Made by a program: the position numbers and the translations under genes
Notes under the pieces: generated by a model
What the model was told of the DNA's origin: nothing
The model's database searches: none
The model's input: the letters and a program-made list of their open reading frames with translations, nothing else
DNA from: Cladosporium sp. IMV 00045
Lineage: Eukaryota; Ascomycota; Dothideomycetes; Cladosporiales; Cladosporiaceae
Length of the DNA: 64,000 bases
Assembly (NCBI GenBank): GCA_001931905.2
Contig: MSJI02000930.1
Coordinates: 1 to 64,000 of the forward strand
Direction: 5' to 3'
Shown here: piece after piece, positions 44,040 through 53,768 of the stretch
Position numbering within the stretch: position 1 is the stretch's first letter
How the letters are laid out: each line of letters opens with the position of its first letter

Positions 44040-45180
44040 CCATGCTGGATTGATGATGGCCATTACATACTGGACTTCTTGAAATTGTTCTTTCTTCTTG
44101 ACAGAGTTCATGCCCCGGACGCCTGCCATAAGAGCACGGGACCAGAAACCGCTGGCAGGCCATCGATATGCTTATGACCAGACCTGTAGCTCTGGAATAA
44201 ATCATGTAACTGGAAGACGGCCCGGCCTGCACCCGCCGAATTGACGATCGCCAGGGAAATACGAGACGACTGGGAGGTGTTCTTTCCGAAAGTGCTCACG
44301 CCCCAGACACACGCCTCAGGAGCGCGGGATCAAGCATCGCTGGCGAGCGAACAACATACCTTACGCATGACCTGTAAATCTGGTATAGCTCATGTGACTG
44401 GGAGATCGTCCGAGCCGCAAAATTTGTGCTAGACGGCGTGATGTTGCACCCTCGACGGGGGAGCCGCTATAGCCAGGATACTTGGACCAATGCACCCAGA
44501 CAGGCTTCCCTTGGAGTTTTGGAAGCTCAACACGATATGACTCTGCTGGAAGGTTTTGCGCTGTTCGACGAGACGTTGTCATGTTATATGGACCAGTTTG
44601 CAACCACCGCGCCAAACGACATTATGTTGGAACGTCGCTCCATCCGAGAGTCGCTATAGCCAGAGCCTCTGGAACAACACACCCAGATTTGCTTCGTCTG
44701 TTGATACTGCAGTACAGCAGGAAATGCCTCCGCTATGGTGACTTGTTCTTTCTAGCGAGACGTGCTATGGAATGCAGCTCAGCCCGCAAGCACTGTGTCA
44801 GACGACATTATATTGCAGCGTCACTGGATCTCGGAGCCGCTATAATCAGAATGTTCGAACCAAGCTGCCGAGATAAGCTTCTCGGGGTAGATCAGCCCAG
44901 CAGGAGATTCTTGTGCCCTGAGAAACTGCCCTCTTCTTGAATACACGTGCTATGGAATTTGGCACAGTCTGCGCGAACCGTACAAAAAACGACACTGGAT
45001 CTGAGAGTCGCCATAGTCAGGATGCCTGGATCACTTCATCCAGCCAGACTTCACTTGGAGATATAGCAGCTCAGCAAGGGATGCATCTGCCCCACGGAGA
45101 TTCTAATTTGAGCGAGATGCGCCACACTCAGCTCAAGCCAGTGCGTCTGCATCGTGGCGACGGCCTCAGCGCGACACTGT
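44040..45180. repeat. Degenerate tandem array, about 187-bp period
   Basis: The landmark GYCGCTATAGCC-like motif recurs at 44463, 44650, 44836 and 45007 (spacings 187, 186, 171). An upstream landmark, CAYGCCCC(A/G)GACRC, is at 44109 and 44297 (spacing 188), followed in both by GCACGGGAYCA/GCGCGGGATCA and GACCTGTA. The units are diverged and interrupted by stops in all frames. It looks like an old satellite or decayed repeat. Confidence 0.65.
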
Positions 45181-45600
45181 CATGATTGCTTGATAAGCGA
45201 ATGGATTGGTCTGGTGGCCTTTGTCCTTAGATCCAGGTTTGCTTCCCTCAAACTGCGGTATCTTAAAGCAGATGCTCTTGTCAATGTAAGTCTGCGAAGC
45301 CGCGCAAGGCTGGATTCCAGCGAAGCACGCGGTGTTCGGTGTACTTGGTCCAGCGGCAGTCCATGTGGCCGCTTTCGATCGATCCCCGAGCAAATGGTCA
45401 TGGACCCACAGCAGCTCAACTGCTGATGATAGAGCAGACTCTGCTAGCCGCACGGGCAGTGCTGCGTATCCTTGGTCGGACTCTGAGCATATCGTCGCCT
45501 CCATCGAATTGTCCATTACCCACCGCAAGTGCTCACGGCATCATGAACCTGGCGAACCGGAGAGAGCTCCCCTTCCACATGGTTTTGAGTATGCTCTTTC
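45181..45600. other. Unassigned sequence between repeats
   Basis: About 420 bp with short frames on both strands and no recognisable gene. Confidence 0.3.
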
Positions 45601-45686
45601 TTTTTTTTTTTTTTTNNNNNNNNNNNNNNNNNNNNTTTTTTCTTTTCTTTCTTTCTTTCCTTCCTTCCTTCCTTCTTTCCTTTCGC
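45601..45686. repeat. Pyrimidine microsatellite
   Basis: A T homopolymer of at least 15 runs into the gap, then T-run and CTTT/CCTT tetranucleotide repeats to about 45686. Tract length is uncertain because of the gap. Confidence 0.9.
45616..45635. other. Assembly gap of 20 N
   Basis: Twenty undetermined bases inside the T-run. The number is probably a placeholder. Confidence 0.98.
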
Positions 45687-46456
45687 AGCAACTAGGGTAA
45701 CTAGCTCCACCGAGCCGCGGTGCGTCGCGATGAGAAAACTGTGTTGTTTACTCTCCCAGACCGGAAGAGGCTGTCTTCCAGCAGAGGGTTCGAGGGTAAG
45801 TGCATCTTGTCGTGTCATGATCTTGCTCTGACGGTGTCCAGGGAATTCCGAACCTTAGCATCGTCGCCACTGGGTCGTTGTGTCGTTCGATCGAGGATGA
45901 AGGACGCTTGGTATAGCATGGTGATCGACTTGCGAGGACCACGCGAATGGACTTGCATTGAGCGACAAGTAATCTTGCTAACCGACAGAGGAATATACGG
46001 AGACATCCATCAGGGCAATGAGAAGGCGACCTGCGCGAGCAAGACCATGCTGGCCATGGCCTCATGGTACAGGCTATGCTCTACCATGGCCAGCAGGCAG
46101 CTTATTCCATCCAAACATCGCTTTTCCCACCAACGCTCAACCGGCTTCTTCGCAGCGTGGCAACTCGGCTTCTCACGGGTGAATCCCGATGTATTGCAGT
46201 TTACTATTCTCCAGCTTCACTCACGCCAGCCACAACATAAAATTCGCGCCAGCTCGCGGTCTCTCCTACACCCACACCACCCTCCCCCCGACATACCTCT
46301 CTTGTTCCTCGACAGCAACAAACCAGACACATCGGCTTGTTGCCCTCGCTCTCCTCGTCGTCTTCGGCATCCTTGTTTCAACACACCTCTCCGCCGCATC
46401 CAGCGGAAACGATACAGCAACCTCCAGATCGCCGAGTGCAGTCCTCAGCCGCCACG
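45687..46456. other. Upstream region of repeat-containing gene
   Basis: About 770 bp. A long plus-strand frame crosses it (45720-46979) but is in a different frame from the supported gene and has no domain. The last 250 bp are C/A-rich, like a 5' UTR. Confidence 0.35.
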
Positions 46457-47490
46457 ATGTGCATTGGCGTCGATACCATCTGTGCATGCGGACACAAGCA
46501 CCACAGGATTGTCCTCTGCCTGTACGCGGCCTCTCAAGGCCCTTTCTACATTCCATTCGCGTGTCTTGATTGGTCTCACCATCAAATCCGAAGCCCTGAG
46601 CAGTGTCCCGGGTGTCAGTCCAACGCTAGTCAAGCACCTATTCCGCATCAACAGGCTCCAGCCCATGCCCATGCAGGCATTCAACAGCAAGCGCCTGCTC
46701 TTCCTGCTCCCGCATCTGCTTCTCACACCAACGCTGGCCAAGCACTTGTTTTCAACCAACAAGCTTCAGGCTATGTTAGTCCGTACGCTCATCAGCAAGC
46801 GCCTGCTCTTGCTGCTCCTACATCTGCTTCTCACACCAAGGCTGGCCAAGCACTTGTTTTCAACCAACAAGCTTCAGGCTATGTTAGTCCGTACGCTCAT
46901 CAGCAAGCGCCCGCTCCTGCTGCTCCTGCTGCTCCCGCGTCTGGATACAATACGACTACGCGCGGGCCAAGCGACATGATGAAGTACAGAGGCAACTCGC
47001 CGGAGGGAGAGACCGCTCTGCAGAAGGCCTCGCGCATTGGCCAGATCCTCATGGCGGAGCAAAAGCAGAAGACCGTCGACGAGATGACGGAGGCTGGGTA
47101 CGACGTTGCCACCTACGGCATCCGCCCGCTACCCAAGGTCAAAAGTAAGTCTGAACTACCCTCCCCCCCAACATCTGAAAAACTGCTACTGACCCCTGAG
47201 AAGACAGACGCCCAGTCGTCCCCAAGCCCACTCCCCGCCAGACCCCTGGAAGAGCCAGGGCTGGTACCAACGTCGTCGACCCGCCCTCCCCCACTCCCGC
47301 TCCGCGCGCTCCGCCGCCCATGGCACCACAGCCTGCGCTGCCCTCGGATCCTCTGGATCCAAGCGAATTCCTCGCCCTGGCCGAGGAAATCGAGCAAGAC
47401 GAGCAGCAGCTCCCTCCTGGAGATGGGGAGATTGAGCAAGAGCTCAATCTCATCGACCAGGAGATTTTTCGGGAGTTGCTGGGTCTTTGA
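46457..47490 (+). CDS. Cys/His N-terminal protein with 36-residue tandem repeat, unknown function
   Basis: Exons 46457-47144 and 47204-47490 join across a 59-nt intron (GTAAGT..GAGAAG, branch TACTGACC), giving 324 residues. The N-terminus MCIGVDTICACGHKHHRIVL with later Cys residues (LCLY, CPGCQ) resembles short zinc-binding CGH heads seen in fungal hypothetical proteins. A Gln/Ala/Pro-rich segment (residues about 70-175) holds two nearly identical 36-residue units (NQQASGYVSPYAHQQAP core). A more ordered part follows (SPEGETALQKASRIGQILMA, TVDEMTEAGYDVATYGIRPL). The C-terminus is acidic-helical (PSEFLALAEEIEQDEQQ, ELNLIDQEIFRELLGL). It lies alone between degenerate satellite arrays. Role unknown. 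Confidence 0.7.
46691..46906 (+). repeat. In-gene 108-bp tandem repeat
   Basis: Copies at 46691-46798 and 46799-46906 differ at only a few bases, with a partial third starting at 46907. The period is a multiple of three, so it encodes a 36-residue repeat in frame. Confidence 0.9.
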
Positions 47491-47564
47491 GCTGGAAGTC
47501 GTGAGAATTGTCGAAGATTGTTTAGTTTAGCTGTATTGAAATGATTGAAAAACCCAGTGTGTTT

Positions 47565-48640
47565 TACGTGCGTCTCAATGGAACAGTACATGTCCCGATA
47601 GGCGGGAATTGATGGTATTTGCATCGATAACTCGGAGAAGCGGTGTTCACAAGACAGGTATCTCAAGGATACAGTACATGTTGGATAGACGAGAATTGAT
47701 GGTATTTGCATCGATGGCTCGGAGAAGCCATGAAATGGAAAAAGCTATCTCAGTGGTAAGAACCATTGTACAGTGTTTCAAGGCGGAGGGTACTAGCACC
47801 ATATCTCGGAGAAGCGATGTCCCCAGAACAGGTATCTCAGTGGTGCAGAGCATTCTATAGTAGATCAAGGCCGAGGATACTTGCACCAATATCTCGGAGA
47901 AGGGTTGTTTTGTGAACGGGTATCTCAGTGGTATATATAGTTTTATCGTGTACTAGAGTCGAGGATACTTGCACCCATACCTCGGAGAAGCGATATTCCT
48001 AATAGCAGTTATCTCAATGGTGGAGACCACTTCAAGGTGCATCGAGTTCGATGATATTTGCATCGATCTCTCGGAAACACGCTATGCAAAAGGATATCTC
48101 ATAGGCATTGATGGGGCCACAGTACATCAAGCTGGATGGTATGTGTACCATTGACTTATCGAGAAATGTGATTTGAAGAGCAGCCATTTCAATGGCATAG
48201 GTCAAGACATAGGACACCAAGGCCGATGATACTTGCGCGCGTGCAGAAACACTATTCGAGATTCAATTATCTCACTAGGATGGGTCAGGTCACAGTACAT
48301 CTAAGGTCGGTGATACTGGCATTCCGTGTCATCAGAAAAATGCTATTGAGAAGCAGCAATCTCAGCGGTATAGCTCAAGGTACAGGAGACCAAAGCCCAT
48401 TATACTTGCACCGAGAAACGCTGTTCGGAAGATAGCCATCTTAGCGATATGGGTCTTAGCATAGTGTTCTAAGGTTCATTATACTTGCCCTTGTGTCTCC
48501 GAGAAACGCTATTCGAACAATAAGTCACTATCTCAGCTGCGTGTGTTAAGGTACGGTATACTAGGGCCGATGGTACTTGCACCAATGCTTCGGAGAAAAT
48601 CATTCTTTTGAGCTGCTGTTGTCTACTCTAGAAGGATGAG
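47565..48640. repeat. Degenerate tandem array, about 88-bp period, 12 units
   Basis: The unit start ACAGTACATC-like recurs at 47583, 47671, 47770, 47857, 47947, 48035, 48119, 48209, 48292, 48382, 48461 and 48552. Each unit has ATACTTGCACC-like, then CTCGGAGAAGCG-like, then GGTATCTCAGTGG-like blocks. Spacings vary from 79 to 99 bp and are mostly not multiples of three, so it is unlikely to code. It lies between the 3' ends of two converging genes. Confidence 0.85.
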
Positions 48641-48788
48641 CAGAAACGCTTTGATGGCGATTCGATACTTCAGGAATGCGCATGGCCCGTCTTGTTTACT
48701 AAGCCTTTACCCACCAGAAAATAAGTCTAACACGACTGAATCGAAGCCCTCACGAGACTGAAATCTTCCCTCTATGACCTTCCCCTTC

Positions 48789-50145
48789 TCACACCCCCTC
48801 ACCATCCAAAACGACCGTCCTAGCCTCAAACCCATCCAAACTAGGCGGTTCCCTCAACCACTTCGCGCCCCTCACGACCCTCACCTCCGCTGCCTTGGTC
48901 AACTTCAAATGCCTCGCCGTCTCGACATCCTCCCCCTCCAAACACCCCTCCACATCTCCCCAAGCAGCAACCTCCCTCTCATACCTCTCCGCCGTATCCT
49001 TCAACACCGCATGCATGCTCGCCAAAACCTTCTCCGCCGCCTGCGCAAGCGGGAGATCCTTCGCCTCCACCTCGTCGCCGCTCAACCAGCTCTGCGTGCC
49101 GAGCAAATTCGCTTCCGCGCACGCCTGCCGCAGGCGCGCCACCATCAGCGCGGCGAACATGTCGCCCGTGCCGGAGAAGAAAATCGGCAGAGACGGGACC
49201 GTGATGCGGAAGAGGCGCGGCTTGCCGTCCGACGTGCGCGTGCTGCCTACCACGGACAATTTGGCTGTGGCGGAGAGGTCTTGCTCCGCGGTGGAAGGGG
49301 TGGTTGAAGCTGATGGAGGGAGACGGATAGAAGTTACCAGCACGTGAGGCGGGCCATTGCTGTGCAGGGCGCGGATGGCGGCGTGCATAGAGGTCAAATC
49401 CGAAATGCGCACGTCGGAGAGGAGTTCCGCCTCGAACTGATTGGGGAGGATGAGATCGGCGTCTTTGAGGAGGGACTTGTAGACTGGCACCGTGTCTTCG
49501 TTGACGTAGATGCGCCCGTTGTCGCCCATGACGGGGTCGAGGATCCAGAAGAAACTGCCCGGGGCGTTTTTGCGGGCGGCCGTGGAGCGCAGGTCGCGGG
49601 CGATTTTGCCTACTTCGCTGACCAAGGTGGCGGACGGGCAGTAGCCGGAGAGCAGCACGTCGAAGTCGTTGAGGTGTGCGTTTTGCAGGCCGGAGTAGAG
49701 CGAGGCGACTTCTTCGGGGGTCGATTTGCGGCCGGTGAAGCGCTTGTAGGCTACGTGGTTACCTGGGGTGAAGAGGTGTTAGGAGAGATGGTGATTGTCT
49801 TGTCTGGGCTGAGGCTTCATTTCTAGGTATCGTACTGTAGTTGACGGTATGGATGGCGGAGACCTCGCATCCGAGGGTCTGCATGCAGAATGTGGCCATG
49901 GTGTTGCCGACATATCTGGGTGATGTCTTAGCAAGTCTCTATCCGGGAAATTGGCAGCATTGGATGATATTTTTCTTTGATTTTCTTTTCTTTTGTATTT
50001 TTTCCCGAGCTGGCAGGTAACGACTTACCCGGATGTGACCTTGCTTTCGTTGTTAGCGATCGACTGAGTATCTCATGAGGTGGGAGTCACCCACATGGCT
50101 GGCAACAGCCAGGACATGAGTCTCTGGCACTTCTGTTTCGACCAT
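48789..50145 (-). CDS. bud16: Pyridoxal kinase, four exons
   Basis: Exons 50095-50145, 50029-50039, 49836-49915 and 48789-49762 give 371 residues. The start is the ATG at 50145. Motifs of the ribokinase-fold pyridoxal kinase family: the N-terminal substrate loop SHVTSGYVGNTMATF, assembled from three exons; HLNDFDVLLSGY; WILDPVMGDNGRIY; the ATP-side LPNQFEAELL; HVLVTSI; and the catalytic FSGTGDMFAALMVARL with the conserved Asp. It phosphorylates pyridoxal, pyridoxine and pyridoxamine in the vitamin B6 salvage route. The insert between HVLVTSI and the GTGD motif is Ser/Thr-rich. The second exon is only 11 nt. It is divergent from dynamitin across 434 bp. Confidence 0.93.
50029..50039 (-). other. 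11-nt microexon of pyridoxal kinase
   Basis: The exon GTCACATCCGG supplies V-T-S and part of G in the substrate loop. It is flanked by a 55-nt intron (GTGGGT..GCAAG, branch GCTAAC) and a 113-nt intron (GTAAGT..CCCAG). Without it the invariant SHVxxGYVGN motif cannot be formed in frame. Confidence 0.8.
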
Positions 50146-50579
50146 TGATGGTAAACGTCGATTAATTCGGGGAAATTGAGGCGTCAGATAATTTTGAAAT
50201 GTAGGAAAGTTCTTGATTCTATGTGCAAATGTTCGATTGTATGTAACGTTACTCATCCTTCCTTGCTTTGCTGGGTTCCAAACCCTCTGCTGTCAAAAAA
50301 GTGGAGGATGAAGTCAAATCACTGAGCCGAGCAAGGGTTAGGGTTGAGCTTTCGTGGATTGAACGTCCCCGTTTGTTTGAATCAATACAACTTTACCACT
50401 TTCCACATACCACGTACCTCACAGAGCTAGGCAACTTTTCGCTCTACAAAATCTATCGCATTGAAGAGCACACCTGAAATCGACCAAGACCGAATCTCCC
50501 ACCAAACAAAACAACACAAACCAGCCTCCAAAGAGCAGCAAACCTCCAAACTGCCACCCCTCAACCACACCCAACCCCA
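50146..50579. promoter_or_regulatory. Divergent promoter, pyridoxal kinase / dynamitin
   Basis: 434 bp between outward-facing starts. The right 100 bp is A/C-rich 5' UTR. A GTTAGGGTTGAG element lies near 50337; no known site is assigned. Confidence 0.4.
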
Positions 50580-51788
50580 ATGGCCGCACCCTCCCGCCTC
50601 GCCGCCCTACCAGGCTACGACACCGCCCCGGACGTCTACGAAACCCCCGACCTGACAGACGACACCTCGACCACACAGCGCACCGCCTCCGGGCCCTCAG
50701 AAGACGACGATGAAGAATCCGACTCCTCCACCTCCGCAACCACCGACTCCGCAGATTCCAGCGCCAGCGAGAGCGGTGGCGTCGTTTCCCGCCGCCGTCT
50801 GAAACCGAGCTCGGCGCGCGAGCGCTTCACGCGCGAGGGCAAGGGCGTGGAAGTCAGGGGTGGGAGGTTTGGGGATCGCGTGGGCGGACTGGGCGCGAGG
50901 GGGTATAGGGTTGGGAACTCGGGAAGGTCAGAGGGGGAGGAGAGTTTGAGCGAGAGGGTGGCGAGGTTGAGGAGGGAGGTGGAGGAGTGTAAGGTTTTGG
51001 CGGAGAAGGAGGGGGCTGAGGTTGGTGGTGGGGAGGGCGATATGGAGGGTTTGAGGAGGGTGTTGGAGGGGCTGGAGGTGGGGAAGGGGAGGGAGGTGAA
51101 GGTTTTGGAGAACGAGGAGGTGGATGGCCAGGATGGCGTGGAGAAGGAGGATAGGAGTAAAGGCGTAGCGGAGTTTGACGCGCGACTGAGCGTGTTGGAG
51201 AAGAGCTTGGGGTTGACGAGTCTGGATACCGGAGCCCCGGAGACACCACTTCTGCCTTCTCTCGCTCTTCTTGATCGCCAGTTCGGCGCTCTCATGAGCG
51301 CGTCCTCGCTCGCAGGCCTCGAAGCCGCCAGCGGACGGATCAGGAAACTCAGAGAAGAAGCCGAAGAGTTCTCCTCCCTCACATTCACAACGACTACAGA
51401 GCCGGCACCAGCACAAGAGCAAAACGGCACGCACACGCCCACACCCGAGAGTTCTCAGCCTGCCCTCGCGCCCTCGGACATCGAGAAACTGCGCTCCCTA
51501 CACGCTCTCCTGCCTACACTGCAATCCCTGTCGCCCACCGTTCCCGCTCTGCTCGATCGCCTGCGCAGTCTACACACGCTGCACACGGGCGCCGCGAGCG
51601 CCGCGGGGGAACTGGAGGATCTGGAGCGCAGGCAGGAGGAGTTCGAGAAGGAGCTCAAGGATTGGCGGGAGGGGTTGGAGAGGGTCGAGAAAGCGGTCAG
51701 GGAGGCGAATGAGGCGAATGGGAGAAATGGCAGTTTCGTGCAGGGGTGGGTGAAAGAGGTGGAGGGGAGGATGGCTAAGCTTGGGTGA
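50580..51788 (+). CDS. Dynactin subunit 2 (dynamitin, p50/Jnm1-like)
   Basis: An intronless 402-residue protein. The N-terminus holds the dynamitin signature LPGYDTAPDVYETPDL (residues about 9-24), used in binding the Arp1 filament. A Ser/Asp/Glu-rich disordered stretch follows (EDDDEESDSSTSAT), then a series of coiled-coil-like segments (SLSERVARLRREVEECKVLA, ELEDLERRQEEFEKELKDW, LERVEKAVREANEANG). Dynamitin is part of the shoulder of dynactin, the dynein cofactor needed for nuclear migration and endosome transport in hyphae. Size and layout fit the family. Confidence 0.9.
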   Translation: MAAPSRLAALPGYDTAPDVYETPDLTDDTSTTQRTASGPSEDDDEESDSSTSATTDSADSSASESGGVVSRRRLKPSSARERFTREGKGVEVRGGRFGDRVGGLGARGYRVGNSGRSEGEESLSERVARLRREVEECKVLAEKEGAEVGGGEGDMEGLRRVLEGLEVGKGREVKVLENEEVDGQDGVEKEDRSKGVAEFDARLSVLEKSLGLTSLDTGAPETPLLPSLALLDRQFGALMSASSLAGLEAASGRIRKLREEAEEFSSLTFTTTTEPAPAQEQNGTHTPTPESSQPALAPSDIEKLRSLHALLPTLQSLSPTVPALLDRLRSLHTLHTGAASAAGELEDLERRQEEFEKELKDWREGLERVEKAVREANEANGRNGSFVQGWVKEVEGRMAKLG

Positions 51789-52403
51789 TGGGTTTCTTGT
51801 GGGATTGTGTTGAAGTTTCTTTCTTTTTTGTTTCTTCCTCTACTGCATTGTGGTGAGATAGCATTATACCAATTTTTTCTGTTTGGTCTTCAAGCTTTGG
51901 GCATTGAATGAGAGAAGGATCGTGACGGTCTTGATGAAAAGCGTTCTCCTGCAGGCTTGATGCCCGTGAATATCACAGAACTCTCGTTTTCGATTTTCGA
52001 TTTTCGAACTGTCCTCCAATTACAGTGAAATAATGGAAACGATTCGGACTTTCAATTGTACAAACACGAGTACCTGGTGTCAGACGCTGACTTGTCAATG
52101 GCCTTCGCGATCGACAATGATAAATTATCAAAAGCCGCAAAGTGCTCCACGCGCTGTTTTGGCCCAACCCCACAAACAAACCAATGCCCCTTCCCTTCAC
52201 ACCTACAACTTCACTCCTGCAATCTGCAGCAACACCGGACAGATCAACCCTGGAAAATATAAAAGACCAAAAAGAAAAACAAGAAAAGATTAAAACTCAT
52301 CATCAAACCCACACTCCACAAAACCATTCACCAACCACAAAGGGCAAAAAGGCTGCCAAAAACAATCTCACCAGCACCAAACATACCCCCCTAAATCGCC
52401 AGG
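51789..52403. other. Intergenic
   Basis: About 615 bp. The right half (52230-52390) is A/C-rich, as in a 5' UTR of the following gene. No extra gene is seen. Confidence 0.4.
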
Positions 52404-53768
52404 ATGGAACCCTCACCCCCAAACCCAATGGCAACCTGCCCTATCCCCTCCGTCACCCCCGCCTTAGAACCCTACATCCTCCCCCGGTCCCTCGTCCTCT
52501 CCATCCGGCAATCCCTGCACTCTCACCTAGAACGCCAGCTCCGTCTGGAAAACGCCGCCACACTCTCCCCCGCCAACGCCGCAGACCCGCCTCTCACGCA
52601 GACGCTGGCGGCCGAACCGCCGGCGAGTCTGACGGGTGTGAGGGGCGCGTATTGGCGTGCTTTGAGGGCGCATCAGGTCGCGAGGGAGAGGTTTGAGGGG
52701 TTGAGGGCTGAGCTGGATGGGGTTGTTGGAAGTCTTGACGAGGGGAGTGGGAAGTGGGAGGGAGATGGTGGGAGTGTGGGGGAGGGGTTGTTGCCATTGG
52801 TCAGAGCGAGGGAGGCGAGGAGAAGACTGGGGGTTGTGGAGAGGGCGGTGGAGGGTGTGGAAGCGCAGGGGACGGGGGTTGTGGGGGCGAAGGTTGATGA
52901 GGTCGTCAAGAGGGCTGTGGGGGAGGTTCCTGTTTTACCAAGTCAGAGGGGGGTTGGTGGGGTTGGTGGTGGTAGGGAGGAGGGTGAGCGGAGGATGGTC
53001 GAGTTGAAGAAAGCGGTTCTCAGCGCTCAGGCTTTGATTGCGAAGTGTGCTGAGGACGGAGCAGGCGTGGGTGTCCGAGGCGGTGGGAAATCGGAGCTGT
53101 ATGCGCTGCAGCAAGCGAGGAACGAACTGATCGGATGGATTGAGAAGCAACTCGCTCTGATCGGGGAGGGCCAAGCCTCAGCCCAAGAAGACGAGGAAAC
53201 GCTGCTCTCCCCTCGCAAAACCGACACGGAAGAACGGCAAAACCCCCCTCTCACCAACGACGAAATCACCAATCTCTACACCACCTACCTCACAGCGCGC
53301 CGCAATCTCCTCACCACCCTCCAACAACCCCCCTCATCCATCACCACCCTCTCCAACCCCCCCTCCTCCCCTCCCCAAGCCCGATCCTCAACCTCCACCG
53401 ACCCCCAGACAGCAGCATCCGCATCCGCAGCCCTCCTCCTCCCCTACATCACGCCCCTCCTGTCCAGCGCATCCCACGAGAAAACCCTCCTCGACCTCTC
53501 CGCCTACCAACGCCGGCACCTCGGCGCCTCAGAAACCTCATCCGAGCACCTCATGCGCCGCCTCGCCGACGAAAGCCACCTGGTCCACCCTGGCGCTTCG
53601 AGGGGGAGAGACTGGACCGCTGCTGCGGAGGAGGCGGGGGAGGGGACGAGGGAGTTTGTGCTGGAGAGGGCGAGGGTGGGGGAGCGGTGGGAGGGGGAAG
53701 CGGCGGGTTGGTTGAAGAAAGTGGAGGGCGTGGTGGGGGAGTTGGAGGGGGTCGTTGGACGGGTGTGA
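52404..53768 (+). CDS. Unknown, coiled-coil-like protein
   Basis: A single-exon 454-residue protein from ATG 52404. The N-terminus is Pro-rich (VTPALEPYILPRSLVLSIRQ) and followed by long amphipathic helices: YWRALRAHQVARERFEGLRA, VELKKAVLSAQALIAKCAED, ALQQARNELIGWIEKQLALI. A Ser/Pro-rich loop (about 295-345) and another helical block (LLDLSAYQRRHLGASETSS, LMRRLADESHLV) end in VEGVVGELEGVVGRV. No signal, membrane helix or catalytic motif is seen. The layout suggests a structural subunit of a complex, possibly cytoskeletal like its dynamitin neighbour, but neighbourhood is weak evidence in fungi. No family is assigned. Confidence 0.65.
   Translation: MEPSPPNPMATCPIPSVTPALEPYILPRSLVLSIRQSLHSHLERQLRLENAATLSPANAADPPLTQTLAAEPPASLTGVRGAYWRALRAHQVARERFEGLRAELDGVVGSLDEGSGKWEGDGGSVGEGLLPLVRAREARRRLGVVERAVEGVEAQGTGVVGAKVDEVVKRAVGEVPVLPSQRGVGGVGGGREEGERRMVELKKAVLSAQALIAKCAEDGAGVGVRGGGKSELYALQQARNELIGWIEKQLALIGEGQASAQEDEETLLSPRKTDTEERQNPPLTNDEITNLYTTYLTARRNLLTTLQQPPSSITTLSNPPSSPPQARSSTSTDPQTAASASAALLLPYITPLLSSASHEKTLLDLSAYQRRHLGASETSSEHLMRRLADESHLVHPGASRGRDWTAAAEEAGEGTREFVLERARVGERWEGEAAGWLKKVEGVVGELEGVVGRV

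Noticed and set aside
45720..46979. 419-codon plus-strand frame before the repeat-containing gene
   Set aside because: No domain. Its downstream half is an out-of-frame reading of the 108-bp repeat.
47609..47860. Peptides encoded by the 88-bp array
   Set aside because: Unit lengths are mostly not multiples of three, so the frame changes between units and stops are frequent.
47565..48640. CRISPR-like array
   Set aside because: Eukaryotic context, diverged units, irregular spacing and no short identical repeats with unique spacers.
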